Source: Sanghuangporus weigelae (Eukaryota; Basidiomycota; Agaricomycetes; Hymenochaetales; Hymenochaetaceae). From it: a stretch of DNA of 64,000 bases. Every line of letters begins with the position of its first letter. Within the stretch, counting starts at the first letter, position 1. The stretch covers positions 2,604,001-2,668,000 of the forward strand of contig CP137322.1 of assembly GCA_033182465.1 (NCBI GenBank), in the 5' to 3' direction. A program made the translations under genes and the position numbers. The notes beneath the pieces are model-generated. The model was not told the origin of the DNA and did no database searches. It saw only the letters and a list, made by a program, of their open reading frames with translations. Shown in pieces: positions 25,826-37,536 of this stretch.

Positions 25826-27631
25826 GGTGTAGCGCACTGGCCTCTCCTGTGCCAGTACACTCATACTATGACTCCCTCCCACTGCAGATACCATATCCCA
25901 GTGCCGCCTACACCTCAGAGTGTGAGAGCATACTCCTACTGCACTCAAGACACCATTTGAGCACGTTTCCACCGATTCCAGCACATGTACTGTACTGCAG
26001 TGCCCTCCTAAGGCCCAGATTAATCCGCCGATGGCTCTCTGACACTCAGACAGGTTTGCCAACAACTCCTACCCAGCACCAGGCACTATAGGACACATCC
26101 CTCAGTGACTACAGGCTGCCGATCTTACAATTTACCGTATATACAGCCTTGCAGCAACTCTGGACGCCTCCGAGTCGGCCCCCCATGGTGCCGATTGATG
26201 CGGCGGACACTCAGACATCCTCAGGTACCTTCGCCGATGCCTCCTACAGCTTACCAAGCAGTCCCCCATTGCCTAGGGAGCTATACATTGTCATATGTGC
26301 TTACATACCTCATTATGACGTATCTGCCACCAGTCCAGCAGTCCCTTGCAGCACTGCCACTCCAGCCACTCATATTAGTCACTAGGGATTGCCCACACTC
26401 TGTATTGAGTGCCGCCGATGCATCGGACACCTTAGGAACACTGACTGATGCGCCCCTTGTCTCATATATGCAATATTAGCCTCCGATCATCGGCTCCGAC
26501 GTTTCCCAACTTCCCCCCAATGTAGTGGCCCCCATTAGACCATGTATAGAAGGTAGGCATGTGGTATATTGGCGTGCCAAGCCGCCGACTTGTGCCGCCA
26601 AGCCCAACTCCACTGGTGCCTGTATTATTGCAGATACTCGATATTCCATGCCATTGGACGCCTCCCTCACGTTGCCGCTTGCAGATTTCACCTGGGCACT
26701 CCGGCAGCAGCCCTTGGTGACCCAGATGACTCAGGAGATGTTGTCAGACAGTAGGACATGTCGGCAACAGCAGCAGAATATATATAGAGCTTATATTAGG
26801 TTGGTAGACAGGAGATCATCTTAGAGGAAGTGAGCATGTACCAGTCCAAGTGCCGGAGTTTGAGATATCCCTCACTCTGAGTCCCCCCTCTTGTACTGAG
26901 CTCCCCCCTTGACTATATACTATCTTTGACATCTGCTCTTGCTTGACTCACCATTCTACTTGCCTTTGCCGCCTCTGATATGCCTCGGCCACTCTGACAT
27001 TCAGTGAGTGAGTAGGGCTTGGGATTTAACCCTGAGCCTCCTCCTCGCACTTTGTACCTCATCGGTGCCCCTCTATCTGACGTTGGCGGCCCTTCAGCAA
27101 CACAGACCTTCTATCAGACCCTTCTGCGGCACCCTTTCCAGCCTTTCACCCCAGCTTAGTCTATATACTCATCTTATACAGTCCTTTCCTTTCATCTATC
27201 ACATTTACGCTACTTCGGCAGATTTGTGCAGCCTTCCCCTCCTTCCTGTACCCCTCTATTTGACATCGGCGGCTATCCAGCAACACAGGGATAGAACCAG
27301 ATGACCCAGTGGCGCCTTCTCCACCCACTCACTCCATTTTATCCCTTATATTCATCTCATATGCTCCTGCCGACCCTGTGTCCGAGTTTCCACCATGTCA
27401 GCAGCCTCCTGTGATCCCCCCTTTTGAGCGGTGGCCCTATTAGCTTATTCCTTTCATACTTCGGCATCCCTACACTCCTCCATCACGTCTCTGACGGTCC
27501 CTGGCACCTGCTGGGTAGTGGGGATTTAGAGTCTGATAGCGTCGGCATCTCGTTTTTGGAGGTTTCTTCATACATTCAGCACCCTTAGTAGGACGGACAT
27601 TGGTAGTGCCTTCAGAGACACACACCACCCA
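25826..27631 (+). repeat. R1 repeat, copy 2, inside T1
   Basis: Starts GGTGTAGCGCACTGGCC and ends near CACCACCCA. The flanks are CTACC on the left and CTACA on the right, a possible 5-bp target duplication with one mismatch. It has a TATA motif at about 26,780, followed by two units of about 175 bp (ACCTCATCGGTGCCCCTC / CTGTACCCCTCTATTTGAC, 27,050-27,300). It cuts the T1 transposase gene. It is CpG-rich compared with the copies near 54-56 kb. Confidence 0.6.
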
Positions 27632-27771
27632 CTACACCAGATGTTCCGAAGGATAAGAACAATGGTGTGTCAATCGAGCTTTCGGAAACTTCGTTCAGGC
27701 TCTGGTGGAGTGTTCAGGGCTACTTGGGTGTATTTCCACTTGCTATGAAAGGCTTCAGAAAGAAAAAGTAA

Positions 27772-28226
27772 CCTTGTTTTCTTATGTTGCTCCTATATTA
27801 TTCCTGATAGCCACCTTGTAATTCTGTCTGGGAGAAAAATGCATTGCATTTTTCATTTTTTATACATGAGCTACTTGACACAAAATCTAATCAAAAGCTA
27901 CTTGATTTGAGGGACCTCTGCGAAAATCTGGACAATTTGGAGCCTATATGAAGGCCTCCGCCAGAATCTGGATAATTTGAAGCCTCAAAAAGGGTATGCC
28001 TGAGGTTTTCCGGATAAAACGGGCGCAAAGCGCCCGAAAAATTCCAGCTATCATTTTTAGGATCCGGATCAGGCATCTATTGGCATTGACAGGGGTCCTG
28101 ATAGAGGTTACAGATAGAGATAGCGAGACGAGATAGGAGCAGCCGAACCACAACTCGTGAGATAGAGATTATCAATCTCTATCTCACGAGATCGTGATCT
28201 CTTTTTTTGGCGCGCGCTATCGAGTT
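27772..28226. other. T1 right subterminal region
   Basis: Non-coding. It carries the inner inverted block (28071-28102), inverted relative to 18086-18115, and a perfect hairpin of CTCACGAG..GAGATAGAGAT type at about 28,150-28,192. Confidence 0.6.
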
Positions 28227-28240
28227 ACCCGAACAGGCTC
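28227..28240 (-). repeat. T1 right terminal inverted repeat
   Basis: ACCCGAACAGGCTC followed by TTA at 28241-28243. Confidence 0.85.
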
Positions 28241-28516
28241 TTATTTATTATTTCTGTTACTGTAATTGTTGTGCTGTTGGAATATATCGATTTTCGTTAC
28301 ATTCTTATTGGGCGGTATAGTGAATCTGAAGAATAATCACGTAAGGTCTAGATATATATAGGCCATTGGCACCAAGTAGAGTAGAAAACTATTGATAAAC
28401 TAGAAGTTTCAAGCGACTACGAGCACAGTATAACCTGAAGTGATATCTTACGCGGGTCCGTAGGGAGCGGAATCGGTGTGAGGTGCTACTAAATAATACA
28501 GATCTAGATATTGGAC

Positions 28517-30294
28517 TCAGAGATGTCGTGAAGAAATAGAAATGCTGTGACCGCCTGAGTTGTTCCGTCGACTGCGGCGACCAGATGTCGTGAGGCCGAC
28601 ATCATCAGCATAAGGGTCCCCATGGCCATGTGAGCTTACACCGTCGTTTCTATTGTCGTCTATTGGGCTGAAGCCGTCAACACCACGCATCCCTGCGACA
28701 GGCTCTTCGACCTGCACAGTGCGTGCGAGGGGATAATGGGCCGTCATTGGTCCAAGTGGGACACCGTGCCCTGTCTGTGCATCCCGTTCTTGCCGGTATT
28801 GGCGCGGGAGAAGAGCGAGTCCGGCAGCGTACAGTATCGGAAGAACCTGTAGTTACTATTAATTAAGAGCGAGCTTTCGCGTCTGACCACTTACCACTAT
28901 CCAAGCAATCCAAGCCTCGTTTACTCCTTTCGGGGCGGGTCCCCGTCCCATCGATTCCCATTCCCACTTGTAGCCCGTTCGGACCTGATAGAACGATAAG
29001 CCAATGACGAGTAGTCCAATGACAGCATGGGCGTAGTTCTGCGGAGGATGTATGCGTGTGCCGTTTTTTCTAGGAGCAGGCTTCACGAAATGGATGATGC
29101 CACCGAGCGCACATTGGACGAAATAAAGCACGAATATTGCTATTCCCCAGCGCTTATGGTCGTCGTTCAAGTGTCGCGCCCCAGCATCGCTTACGGCTGC
29201 GATACCAAGAGCGACCCCGACCACGATAAGAACACCCGCAAGATAAAATTGGATGATCCAATGCCCTTTGAACCAGTGCAACGAGAAGGTACGTAGCCAA
29301 CGGGCCAGCAACGCTCCGGCTGGAAGCAATATGAGAAATGCGACGCCGAGAAGCACAGCGTGAGCGATAACGAGTTTCTGGAAACCCAGTAGAGGTGCCG
29401 TAGATGAGCCTGAGCTACTTGCCGGATCTGTTGGGGACGATCCCGAACTTAGGGTCTTCGTTAGATCAAGAGAAAGCATGCCGAAGGAGTCATGTTCCTG
29501 TAAACTCGCGGAAGTCGAAAAGTCCCCGGGATTTGTGCTTGAAAAAGCCCATATAACTGACTGAGTAGTGTCCGAGTTTGCCTGATAGCAGGCTGGGTAA
29601 GAAATCAATTATGAATGCAGCGGGTTCGAGAGTGCTTACTGGAATACTATAAGCGAGTTCGGACGTCGCACCAGACGTGCTTGTGATGTTTGACAGCAGA
29701 GTCGCAACACGAGGCGGGGAAGAATCAACAGAAGGCTCTGCATGACCGGATGCAATTCGCTGCGAGAGCGTGACCGACCCGTCGGAGTTGGTCCACATTA
29801 TTACCATCGGTGAGTTGACCATTTGTGACCCAAATCCCCTTCACCAGTCACCGAAATAAGCAAGCGATTCTATCTGACATCCATCAAAACACCTACATCG
29901 CCATCCATCCAAGAGTACTAGAGCCCGTACTCTGCAGGACGTATGAGACGGTTCCGTCGTCGACTACTGCGGACACACACATAACCTAGAGAAGTGGAAG
30001 GCGGAATCCAAACTCGGAATGAACTCAATGTTTATGATAAGTCGAGAAGGGCGAACGTACATCGCTGCATTGATTATCACCCGTTTGTCCCGTCAAGTCG
30101 CTCGAAACCGCACTTGAACTGGAGCTACTCGAAGCGGTCGTCGTCGTGAACGGAATTGCACTGCTTGAGCCATCGTCGTCGTCATTTCCGCTATGCCCGT
30201 TGCCATTGAAATCGTCGTCTTCACCAGGAGGACGTGCCACCGCGGACAGTATGATTGGCAGTAAGGCGTAAGTAACAATGGTTGGGAGGCGCAT
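28517..30294 (-). CDS. Secreted/membrane DOMON-cytochrome b561 protein
   Basis: The first exon, from 30294, has a signal peptide (MRLPTIVTYALLPIILSAVA) and an acidic Ser/Thr-rich linker. A DOMON domain follows in exons at about 29,995-29,490: SYVLQSTGSSTLGWMAM, GFGSQMVNSPMVIMW. The cytochrome b561 part shows KLVIAHAVLLGVAFLILLPA, RTFSLHWFKGHWIIQFYLAG, DDHKRWGIAIFVLYFVQCAL and PPQNYAHAVIGLLVIGLSFY, with the His residues that bind two b-type hemes. The tail is cytosolic, Ser/Gly/Arg-rich, and ends SSRHL at 28517. Such proteins move electrons across a membrane and may support extracellular iron reduction or oxidative enzymes; the partner is unknown. At least four introns. Confidence 0.9.
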
Positions 30295-30983
30295 CTCTTC
30301 TAGATGCCAAGGGGCCGAACGCAGGCGAGAGATGGGGAAAAGGAAGTCTTCTGGTGCGTCGTCGCAGGGAAGTTGGGGCGTCGCCTCTTCGCGTCGCGAA
30401 GACAGATTTAACTAACCGGAAATGAAGGTATCATATATGGGCCAACAACCGTCATATTTGTTTACGCTTCTGAAAATTATCATTGGTCTCGGAGAACACT
30501 GCTCTTCTGGGCATCTTTCGTGTTAGATAACGGGTTACGGAATTAATAGAACAGAACATATTGGACACACACGGGGCTTGTATTCGCTTGGCAGCACATT
30601 AGGGCTTGTCAAATTGATCAGACATGAGTGGTAACTTCTCCCACACACTCCGATCCTCTGGGTCTCATGCGAAGAACGTGTCCGCAGCAACGCCGTCCGC
30701 AGCCAGGGCGAAGATCAAGCGCAAACATTCATGCTCGAGGTTCAACGTGTTTGTTCAGACATCAGCATATCATGGGAAGGACTGAACAGGCTTGTATTCC
30801 CTCCTACCTCGAGACTACTTACAGTCAATCCTAAACAAGCAAGAACGAGGATGTTGCTCGGCATCCGTCGACACCGAGACCCCAAGCGTCATTCTACAAC
30901 AATAGAAAAAGCACTACGTCAAACTCGGAACCCTCGATGAAGCAATCTAATTCAAATGGGATAAGTTTATGGCTCACTGGAGA
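30295..30983. other. Intergenic
   Basis: Promoter of the DOMON-b561 gene and the 3' flank of API5. No gene recognised. Confidence 0.4.
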
Positions 30984-33771
30984 TTAGCTCTTGGCCCGTT
31001 TCCTTTTCCGGCCATCAGAGTGATCGGCCAGAGCACTGCCCCCAGCAGTATCCAACCTCGCCAATAGGCTGAGACCGCCACCGTTGAGCGCCCTAGCCTC
31101 ATTATCGCTTCCTTTCCGACGCTCCGCAGCACCTCGAATCTTGATCTCGCCCTCCGCTTGACTTGAAGCACCCAAGATACTAACACCCATTGGTTCATTT
31201 AGGGAACTTCGACGCGCCCTGTGTCTTAACTTCTCTTTTTCACCCAAAGTTGTCTGGGCTTCCCCATATGTCGAGAGATGTGATATGTCCTTCCTCAGCG
31301 GGCCATGGGGTCCCACGACGGCGGAGGCCGGTGGCTTCTGTCCGCGGGAATTTGTATTGATGATGAAACGCGGCGAGCCTTTTAGCCAAGTAAGTAGTGC
31401 TACAAAAAAGCATATTCTTTCTTTAGTTTCGCATACCTTTTCCTATCGACAATGCCGCAGAGTCTGTGATACGCGAAAGCAAGTCGCCACTGCTGTTGGC
31501 ATGTATGTATGCCTCACTGTTATCCGCGATGGAGTCGGAGATGCTTGACCACAGCGAATCAGATTTTACGGGCACTGACGCTTCTGCCCCTAACCGGCTC
31601 AAAAGCGAGGACGATCCTCCACTGTCTCCCGAGAAGCTGGTCCTATTCTCGCTTTTAAGCTTCTTCTTTGGCTGGGACGACGCGTCGACGTAAACATCCT
31701 CGCCCGTCTCCTTGCCTGCTACCATAGCTTGTGCATTGGGCAAGCTTGAAGTAGCAAGTCCAAAACGTGTACGAGACGGCACCCGCGAACCGGGCAAGGT
31801 GGATGCCAGAATCCGGCTTGCGAAATTCGAAGATTCGAGTCCATGAGGTGGCCCCTGCTGTCCATTCGACGTCTGTGTCTGACGATCCGGATCTCGAACT
31901 CGATGACCTCGGTTTCCAACCGCCTTCAATAAACTCTGTGAAGCAAAAAATTTAAAAGGAGAGAATGTTGGAATCCTGTCACCCCATAACAAAAAAGATA
32001 GAAACAACGGGAGACGTAAACAAAAACGTAGTTAAGAAACACAAATAGCTGCGATAATGGAGTTTGTGACAAAAGAGGGACAGCGCGAACCCTTGATAAT
32101 TCCATTGCTTGCCTGGCATCATCGGGAAGTTGATGAGCGCGCGCTTCCATAGATTTAACAGTCTTTGCGTCCGCAGTCTGTGTTATCTTCGTATCTGTGT
32201 CAGATGTCATGGAATCAATTTCGTGCATGAGCGCATTGAGAGCGGCCGCTAAAGAAGGTGGAGGTAAAAAGTCCTCCTTGGTAACATTGATTTGCTGGAA
32301 GAACGTCAGCAGGCTTAGTAACACAGGAGCGGAATGATCACACCTCCTCAATTGCACGCAACACTGCGTGGCATGAACGAGAAGTCACCCCAATTCTCTG
32401 CGTCGGCAGACATCTTCGCAACATCTGAACAGAAGCAATTAGAAGGCAATAAGCAATATCTTTGTAACGCTTACAGTCAGCAATCCCGAAGCAAGATCAA
32501 GAAATTGAATGGAAACAGAATTCTTATTCTCGGGAGTCGATGTTGAATCACATGCAGCACAAAGGTATTCAGCGACCTTCAAAGCGGCTCCGCATGGAAC
32601 ACGATCTAGTAATGAATAGTCTGCGAAGAATTTCAACATCTGGAACCCATCCGCTGCCGGCATGGAATGCAGAGGTTGAGTACGCAACGGCGGAAGGCCG
32701 GAGGACGTAGAGCGTGCAGAAGGCGATAATGGTGTAACTACTCGAACAGCCTCCTCAAGCAAATGACAGAGTTTATTAACGTCAGTTTGTTCCGCCTCCA
32801 ATATCAACTTTACGGCATCAAGTAGAGTTTGGAGGACGGCACTTCCACTCTGCGATGGTCCGCGAGAAAGGGAAGGAAGATTCAACAGTATGTCGGTAAC
32901 AATCATGTGCACTTCCGAGGGGGACGCTTGAGGGATTGCCTGGAGATCAGATAAGCAGGATGAAAACGTCCAGGAGCTGATGATGTACCTCTAGCATTCC
33001 CTTCAAAAGAATTGATTCAACTTCCTGATTCTTGACCGCCCTGATAATGCACACGCGATACTTGTCGGCCAGAAACTGAAGCACCAAATTGCGTAACCGT
33101 GAGCGTAATAGCCTTTCCTCGTTATCCCCGAGATCTGCAGGATTAAGCACACATTGTTCACACAAAACTTGCAATGTGCCCCGAGGATCCAAGTCAACGT
33201 GTTGTTGAAGAGCCCGCTTGACGACCGTCACCTCTCTTGGGTCGTCTGCGGATACATGAATTAATCTGGTTTGGACAGGAATACGAGCATCACACGCACC
33301 GCTCTGAAGCAGCTGGACGAGCACATCTGCGTTGCGCATAAGCCAGCTCTTATCTACTTTCGACACTGATGTGATGGCCCCATATCCGGCAATGCGAACC
33401 TACAAAGCCAACAGACTCAGAGATAGCTTTCTTATGCGACGAAAGAAAGCAATTGATACCTCTTGATCCTGATCTTCGCACATGTCATACACGATATTGA
33501 TCGCTTCATCTTGAAATTCTGGGAAGTCAATGAAGAAGTCCTTTACTCTCTCAGCGACGAGTTTCTTGCAGAATGAATCGAGGTCTGGCTCTTTTGCGAG
33601 CTCTAACATGCGCATAAAAGCGCCCCGTCGCTGAAAGGATCGGATGAGAGTTCTGACTGAAAAGAAGAGATGAAGAGAACTTACAAATTGGCTCTGTCTG
33701 TTGTAATCATTTGCAGCACGTCTGAAGTGATCCTTAAGCTCGAGTCGCTGGGCATCTGTCCTCGTCGGCAT
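30984..33771 (-). CDS. API5-like protein (apoptosis inhibitor 5 family)
   Basis: HEAT-repeat helical protein of the API5/AAC-11 family, nuclear and linked to mRNA export and survival in animals; its role in fungi is unclear. The start MPTRTDAQRLELKDHFRRAA is at 33771. Family blocks are DFFIDFPEFQDEAINIVYDM with CEDQDQE, SWLMRNADVLVQLLQSG, DLDPRGTLQVLCEQC, ESILLKGMLE, LLEEAVRVVTPLSPSA, FQMLKFFADYSLL and AEYLCAACDS. The C-terminus has a Ser-rich linker and ends in a basic nuclear-signal-like RKRKRAKS before the TAA at 30984. It has about eight short introns. An ATG further upstream (in frame, about 33807) is less likely because family members begin near MPTRT. Confidence 0.85.
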
Positions 33772-33916
33772 CGAAGAGGTGAACACAGGAGTTGTAGCTA
33801 GCAACATAGGGGAAGTGACTAGAGTGTATGATTACATAATCACACAGCTTACTTTAGCATGTAATACTTGGACTTGGCGCCAACCACACCTCTTCGTCCA
33901 ACTCGACTCGACGACC
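33772..33916. promoter_or_regulatory. Shared promoter of API5 and the acyltransferase gene
   Basis: Only 145 bp separate the two divergent start codons, so the space must serve both genes. No clear TATA box seen. Confidence 0.5.
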
Positions 33917-36291
33917 ATGGCAGAGAACAAGATCCTTCACCGTGTGATTCGTAGGCTCGCAGGCTGGGCGGTCTGGTCTTTCTTCTCTGAAGTACATATC
34001 ATCGGCGAAGAAAACGTGCCAACAGATGGACCATTGATTGTGTATGTCCCGTCTAGAATATTGTTCGATATACAACCTAGGAAATGACGAGCGCATTCTA
34101 GTGTTGCAACGCATCATAATATGATGCTTGATCCGGCCGTTTTATGTGAGCAAAGATACTCTCAAGTGTTCAAAGAAAACACGCTCTGACACGAAGACAA
34201 GCGTCCTACTTCCCCCACGAACGGATACTCAATTATTGGACAAAGGCTTCTCTCTTTGCTAACTCGGTGCTTAAATGGATCTTACTCAGCTCAGGAAATA
34301 TTCCCGTCGCTCGAAAGAGCAAAGATAATCGTGTCCTGTTCAAAGGCACTTTTGATGTCCTTGCTCGCGGAGAAGCGGTTGCACTCTTTCCCGAGGGAAC
34401 GAGCTATACAGAACCTCGTATCATGCAAGTCAAGGACGGCGCCTCCTGGAGCGCACTCGAGTACATGAAATGGGCAAAGGAAAATCCCGACAAGACCGTC
34501 GACAAGCCGCTTCTGGTTGTCCCAGCGGCGATCGTCTACACGAACAAATCCAAGTACAGAAGCCAGGTGCGCATGATTTGTTCGGATCTGGCGTAAACTC
34601 ACGGCTTTCTTGCTTTTCATACTTAAGGTTATTATTGAGTACGCATCTTAAATCTAGTGCTACGCGAAAATTGATGAAATCCAGGTTTGGCGAACCTATC
34701 TCGATGACGGACTACGAGTCACAGTTCTTGTCCGCTGTCGAAGGTGAACCCCGCGTAGCGGTTAAGAGGTTGACGCAACGTATTGAAGACGAGCTGACTC
34801 GTGCTACCATAAATGCATCCGACTGGTAAGAGCTTACTATTTAATATTCATGCACAATAAGGATAAGTCTTGTTTAGGGATACTCTTTATGCCGCGCGAA
34901 TGGCTCGGAGCATATTGTGGGAAAAGAGCAAATCGATTGACCTGAATGATTTCGTCGCCGTCTCTCAGACGTGAGTGTTTCTTATCCTTGATTCTTCCTG
35001 TCAGACAAATTAGATTTGAATTATTTTAGTCTCGTCGACTTGTTCTCAACTCCAAATGCCACACCCAATTTCGTGCAGGTACGGTGCCGCCTCTTGGAGT
35101 ACTACTCTTTATTGCAGTCATCGAAGTTAAACAATTCTGCCCTGGCTTCTCTTCCGCTGCCGAAGACGCTGGACCCACGACGGGCGGAGCCATTGCCCTC
35201 TCGATTACGAACTCTCTTTGTCTTACTACGCGACACCCTTTCGATTCTTGTCAGGATCCCACTTTTCCTATTCCCGTTAGCTGTGCATCTTCCCGCATAT
35301 CTGGCTTCTCAGGCAGCTGCACGCCTAGTCGAAGATGAAGAAGAGACCCAAGCACAGAACAAAGTTGTCTTCGGACTTATACTCCTTATAATGATCTATC
35401 CGGCCGCGTTCTTTTTCTTATGGGCATTGTTTTGGTACACTCCGGCTGGCGCTCTTGTAGCAGCCGCGATCGTTTGGTTGTTCGCGGTATATCATGTGAA
35501 AATGATCGATGGTGAGGTCATTCATCTAAATCTCGTACGGCGGATATAGACTAATCTATGTTCAGATGTCTATGATCAGTAAGGCTTGACATTCTTCAGA
35601 TGATGCCGATTCTGATCGCTTTGTAAATAGCGCGAAACAGCTTGTTGTGGCATGGCGCGTACTAGTTGGCGTATGGTCTCCGAAGAATACTGAATTGTCG
35701 ATAACCGCGTTACAGCAATATTTGACTCCAAAGACACCTGCAGAAAATCCGTGGATTGACAAGAACAAGTCGAGAAGGCCGGAAACCCAGTCGCCGACGT
35801 CAAGTTCATCTCAGAGAGCGAACCCTGTTGGAATATCTTCTGCTCAGGTACAAGCGAAAACTCGAGGCCGCAAACGCTTGCCACCCACGCGTCGGCTCAT
35901 TCGGCATGTCTTACGGGCTCGGGCTCGTGCTGTACATGCCCTTGCGTCGTTCTTCGCCGAGCTTGAACGAGCTCCAGAAGAAAAGCATGTACATGCGAGC
36001 ACACACCTCGCTCGAAGTTACGGTGGTTTTTCAAACTCTTCTGTTGATGAAGATGGTGTGGTCTCTGGACAACAGGGTTGGCGCAAAGCTCGCGAGGTGC
36101 TAAAATTTTTGCGAGACCGCGGTGCAAATTTTTCGTCTCTTGAATCGCAAATTGCGGATGACTATTGGGCCGAGAGCCGAGCGATCCTTAGCGATCCCGA
36201 GGAAGATGGGGAGACGGAATACAGTAGCGACTTTCCAGAAAGTTCTCCGGGAGACGAAGACCTAAAATGGGTCGCGCCCGCGATACAATGA
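33917..36291 (+). CDS. Glycerol-3-phosphate/DHAP acyltransferase, GPT2/SCT1 type
   Basis: Makes lysophosphatidate (or acyl-DHAP), the first step of glycerolipid synthesis, at the ER. The start MAENKILHRVIRRLAGWAVW is at 33917. The PlsC-type acyltransferase motifs are visible: THHNMMLDP (HX4D-type motif I, in a short exon at 34,102-34,145), GNIPVARKSKDN, LFPEGTSYTEPR (motif III) and LLVVPAAIVY. Two close hydrophobic helices follow near residues 390-450 (ILVRIPLFLFPLAVHLPAYL; VVFGLILLIMIYPAAFFFLW), then LVAAAIVWLFAVYH. The long Ser-rich cytosolic tail ends at 36291 (LKWVAPAIQ). At least six introns. This is the last ordinary gene before the repeat island; its stop is only 12 bp from the TIR element's target duplication. 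Confidence 0.9.
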
Positions 36292-36307
36292 TTATTCCAC
36301 AGCGTCC

Positions 36308-36640
36308 ACAGCGGACAAAGAGTTATTTAAATTCGAAATAAATTTGTAATTACTTGACAAACAAACAAGATTTGAAATTATATACTGCATTTAATTACGT
36401 GAAATATTTTATATTTGTTCCTTGACAGAACTTGAAATAACAATAAGGATTTTGATTCGGATTAGGAAAACAAAGAGATTTCAAATAATGTCATGTGAGA
36501 AACACATAAAGAAATTTGAAGTCTTAGAAAAGTAAAAATGCTTACATTTAGTTTTTGCCGAGATTTCAAATCTTTGATAGGAAGAAATTTAAAGTTCTTT
36601 TTCTTATTTTGGCAAGGAAAAAATAAGTTTGGCTCTCAGT
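36308..36640 (+). repeat. Left long terminal inverted repeat of the Pack-type element
   Basis: AT-rich. It matches the reverse complement of 45598-45926 with only scattered differences and small indels, so the element is probably young. Confidence 0.85.
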
Positions 36641-36748
36641 GGGCACTCAGTGGGTGATCGGCGGGCACTCAGTGGGTGATCGGCGGGTGATCACTGGGCA
36701 ATTAGTGGGCAATTGGCGGGCACTCAGAGGGTGATCGGCAGGCAATAG
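36631..36748 (+). repeat. Left subterminal array of 11-bp units
   Basis: About ten units of GGG(C/T)(A/G)(A/C)T(C/T)(A/G)G(T/C) type, such as GGGCACTCAGT and GGGTGATCGGC. Arrays like this next to the ends often bind transposase. Confidence 0.8.
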
Positions 36749-36759
36749 GAAGGAAGCCA

Positions 36760-37536
36760 CCTTCAGATCTGTAACATTGACATAGTAGCGATGCTCAAAT
36801 TTGCAATCATTGATACCGAACGTTTTAATGCTCTGTCTCTTAGTGAAAGTCTCATCCATGCCATCTTTGCCATAGACGAACTGTATGAGATCACCCAACG
36901 AATTCCAAACAGTCCCGTTATAATGTACCATGGTCTTCTAGAGCCTTGACAAGCCACCATTGGACATAGCCAATCTCTGCTATCTTGACAGCCATGTCAA
37001 TTAATCCCTCGCAATCCGCCATGGTGTGAAAGAAGAACTCTTGCAGTGTTAATCCACGCAAGTAGGAATTCTCGATAAAACCCCATGCCTCTGGACTGAA
37101 ATCATCCTTCATGAAGTGCGGTAGTGTTCAATGTCTAAAGCCGAACAGGATACGCTTCCCTTCCATGGATTGCTGACTGATGCAAACAGACATCTGGGAG
37201 ATGTTGATGAAGGAACCCTTGGAACCAGTGACTACCATCTGCTTGACATCATTGTCCTCTTTGAGGTTCTCCTGAGCATATTGACCAGAGGGATCACGAG
37301 CCAAATTGAGCTCCCGTTTGACTTGACTCTTGAAGAATTTGTGGATAGTCATATCCGGAGCTGCTTTCAGGTGATCCATGGCCGCATCTTCTATGACTTT
37401 GGCAACATTCTGTTTCTGCATCTTAATCTGCTCTGTGATATACGCCATCGTTTTTCTGTCTGCAACCATATCACCGATACCGATACTGAATCCACTGTGG
37501 AACAGTCAATAATTGACGATATTCTGCAGACCCGTA
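36760..37536 (-). pseudogene. RPB1 (RNA polymerase II largest subunit) fragment, downstream part
   Basis: The minus strand reads YITEQIKMQKQNVAKVIED, ELNLARDPSGQYAQENLKED, QMVVTGSKGSFINISQMSVC, then [40 protein letters not shown] and NSLGDLIQFVYGKDGMDETF. These are the conserved blocks around the funnel and bridge-helix region of RPB1. Several Arg codons are changed to Trp, Gln or Cys (for example EARGF to EAWGF, AGREG to ADCEG), the signature of C-to-T decay at CpG. It ends where the 11-bp array begins. It is continuous in sense with the piece at 44612-45510, from which the Gypsy insertion separates it. Confidence 0.85.

Larger units (their letters stand above)
21092..27771 (+). pseudogene. 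T1 transposase-like gene, decayed and interrupted by R1 copy 2
   Basis: Exons with GT..AG introns run from about 21,092. Pieces in order are an acidic N-terminal part, TLDMFFGRT followed by KVWDMEAKYTSHELV, GPTLDDF-like GPTLDDFAFTQGPAEPS, GLTADHDPQIASYLLRPVAL, YPPAFDKFIQMVF, RFMSALNVPKRH and ALSADDTKLF. The putative catalytic core follows: SYACDGTNKERVTQRNL (about 23,410), PIALVQDSLHAKK (about 23,555), HLTEMAHHEKSPLYLHDVER, and PWLHSSKTCEHIFGEL (about 24,075). The C-terminal part resumes after R1 copy 2 as SIELSETSFRLWWSVQGYLG and stops at 27769-27771. The D...QDxxHxxK spacing resembles RNase-H-fold transposases of P/THAP9 or KDZ type. Several stops show it is dead. Confidence 0.6.
17484..28240 (+). 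mobile_element. T1: 10.8-kb TIR DNA transposon with Ulp1-like protease and transposase remnants
   Basis: The ends are exact inverted repeats, GAGCCTGTTCGGGT at 17484 and its complement ending at 28240, each flanked by TTA (17481-17483 and 28241-28243). The inverted similarity resumes further in: a 30-nt block at about 18086-18115 reappears inverted at about 28071-28102, and the decayed sequence beyond it also matches. TTA duplications are typical of PIF/Harbinger elements. The coding content is different: a Ulp1 (C48) protease-like gene and an RNase-H-fold-type transposase with CDG and QDSLHAKK motifs, as in large mushroom transposons (KDZ-like or P/THAP9-like). I leave the superfamily open. 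Two R1 repeats inside account for about 3.2 kb, so the original element was about 7.5 kb. Both genes contain stops and frame changes. Confidence 0.75.

Noticed and set aside
36631-36748. CRISPR array
   Set aside because: The units are directly adjacent 11-mers with no spacers, in a eukaryotic sequence.
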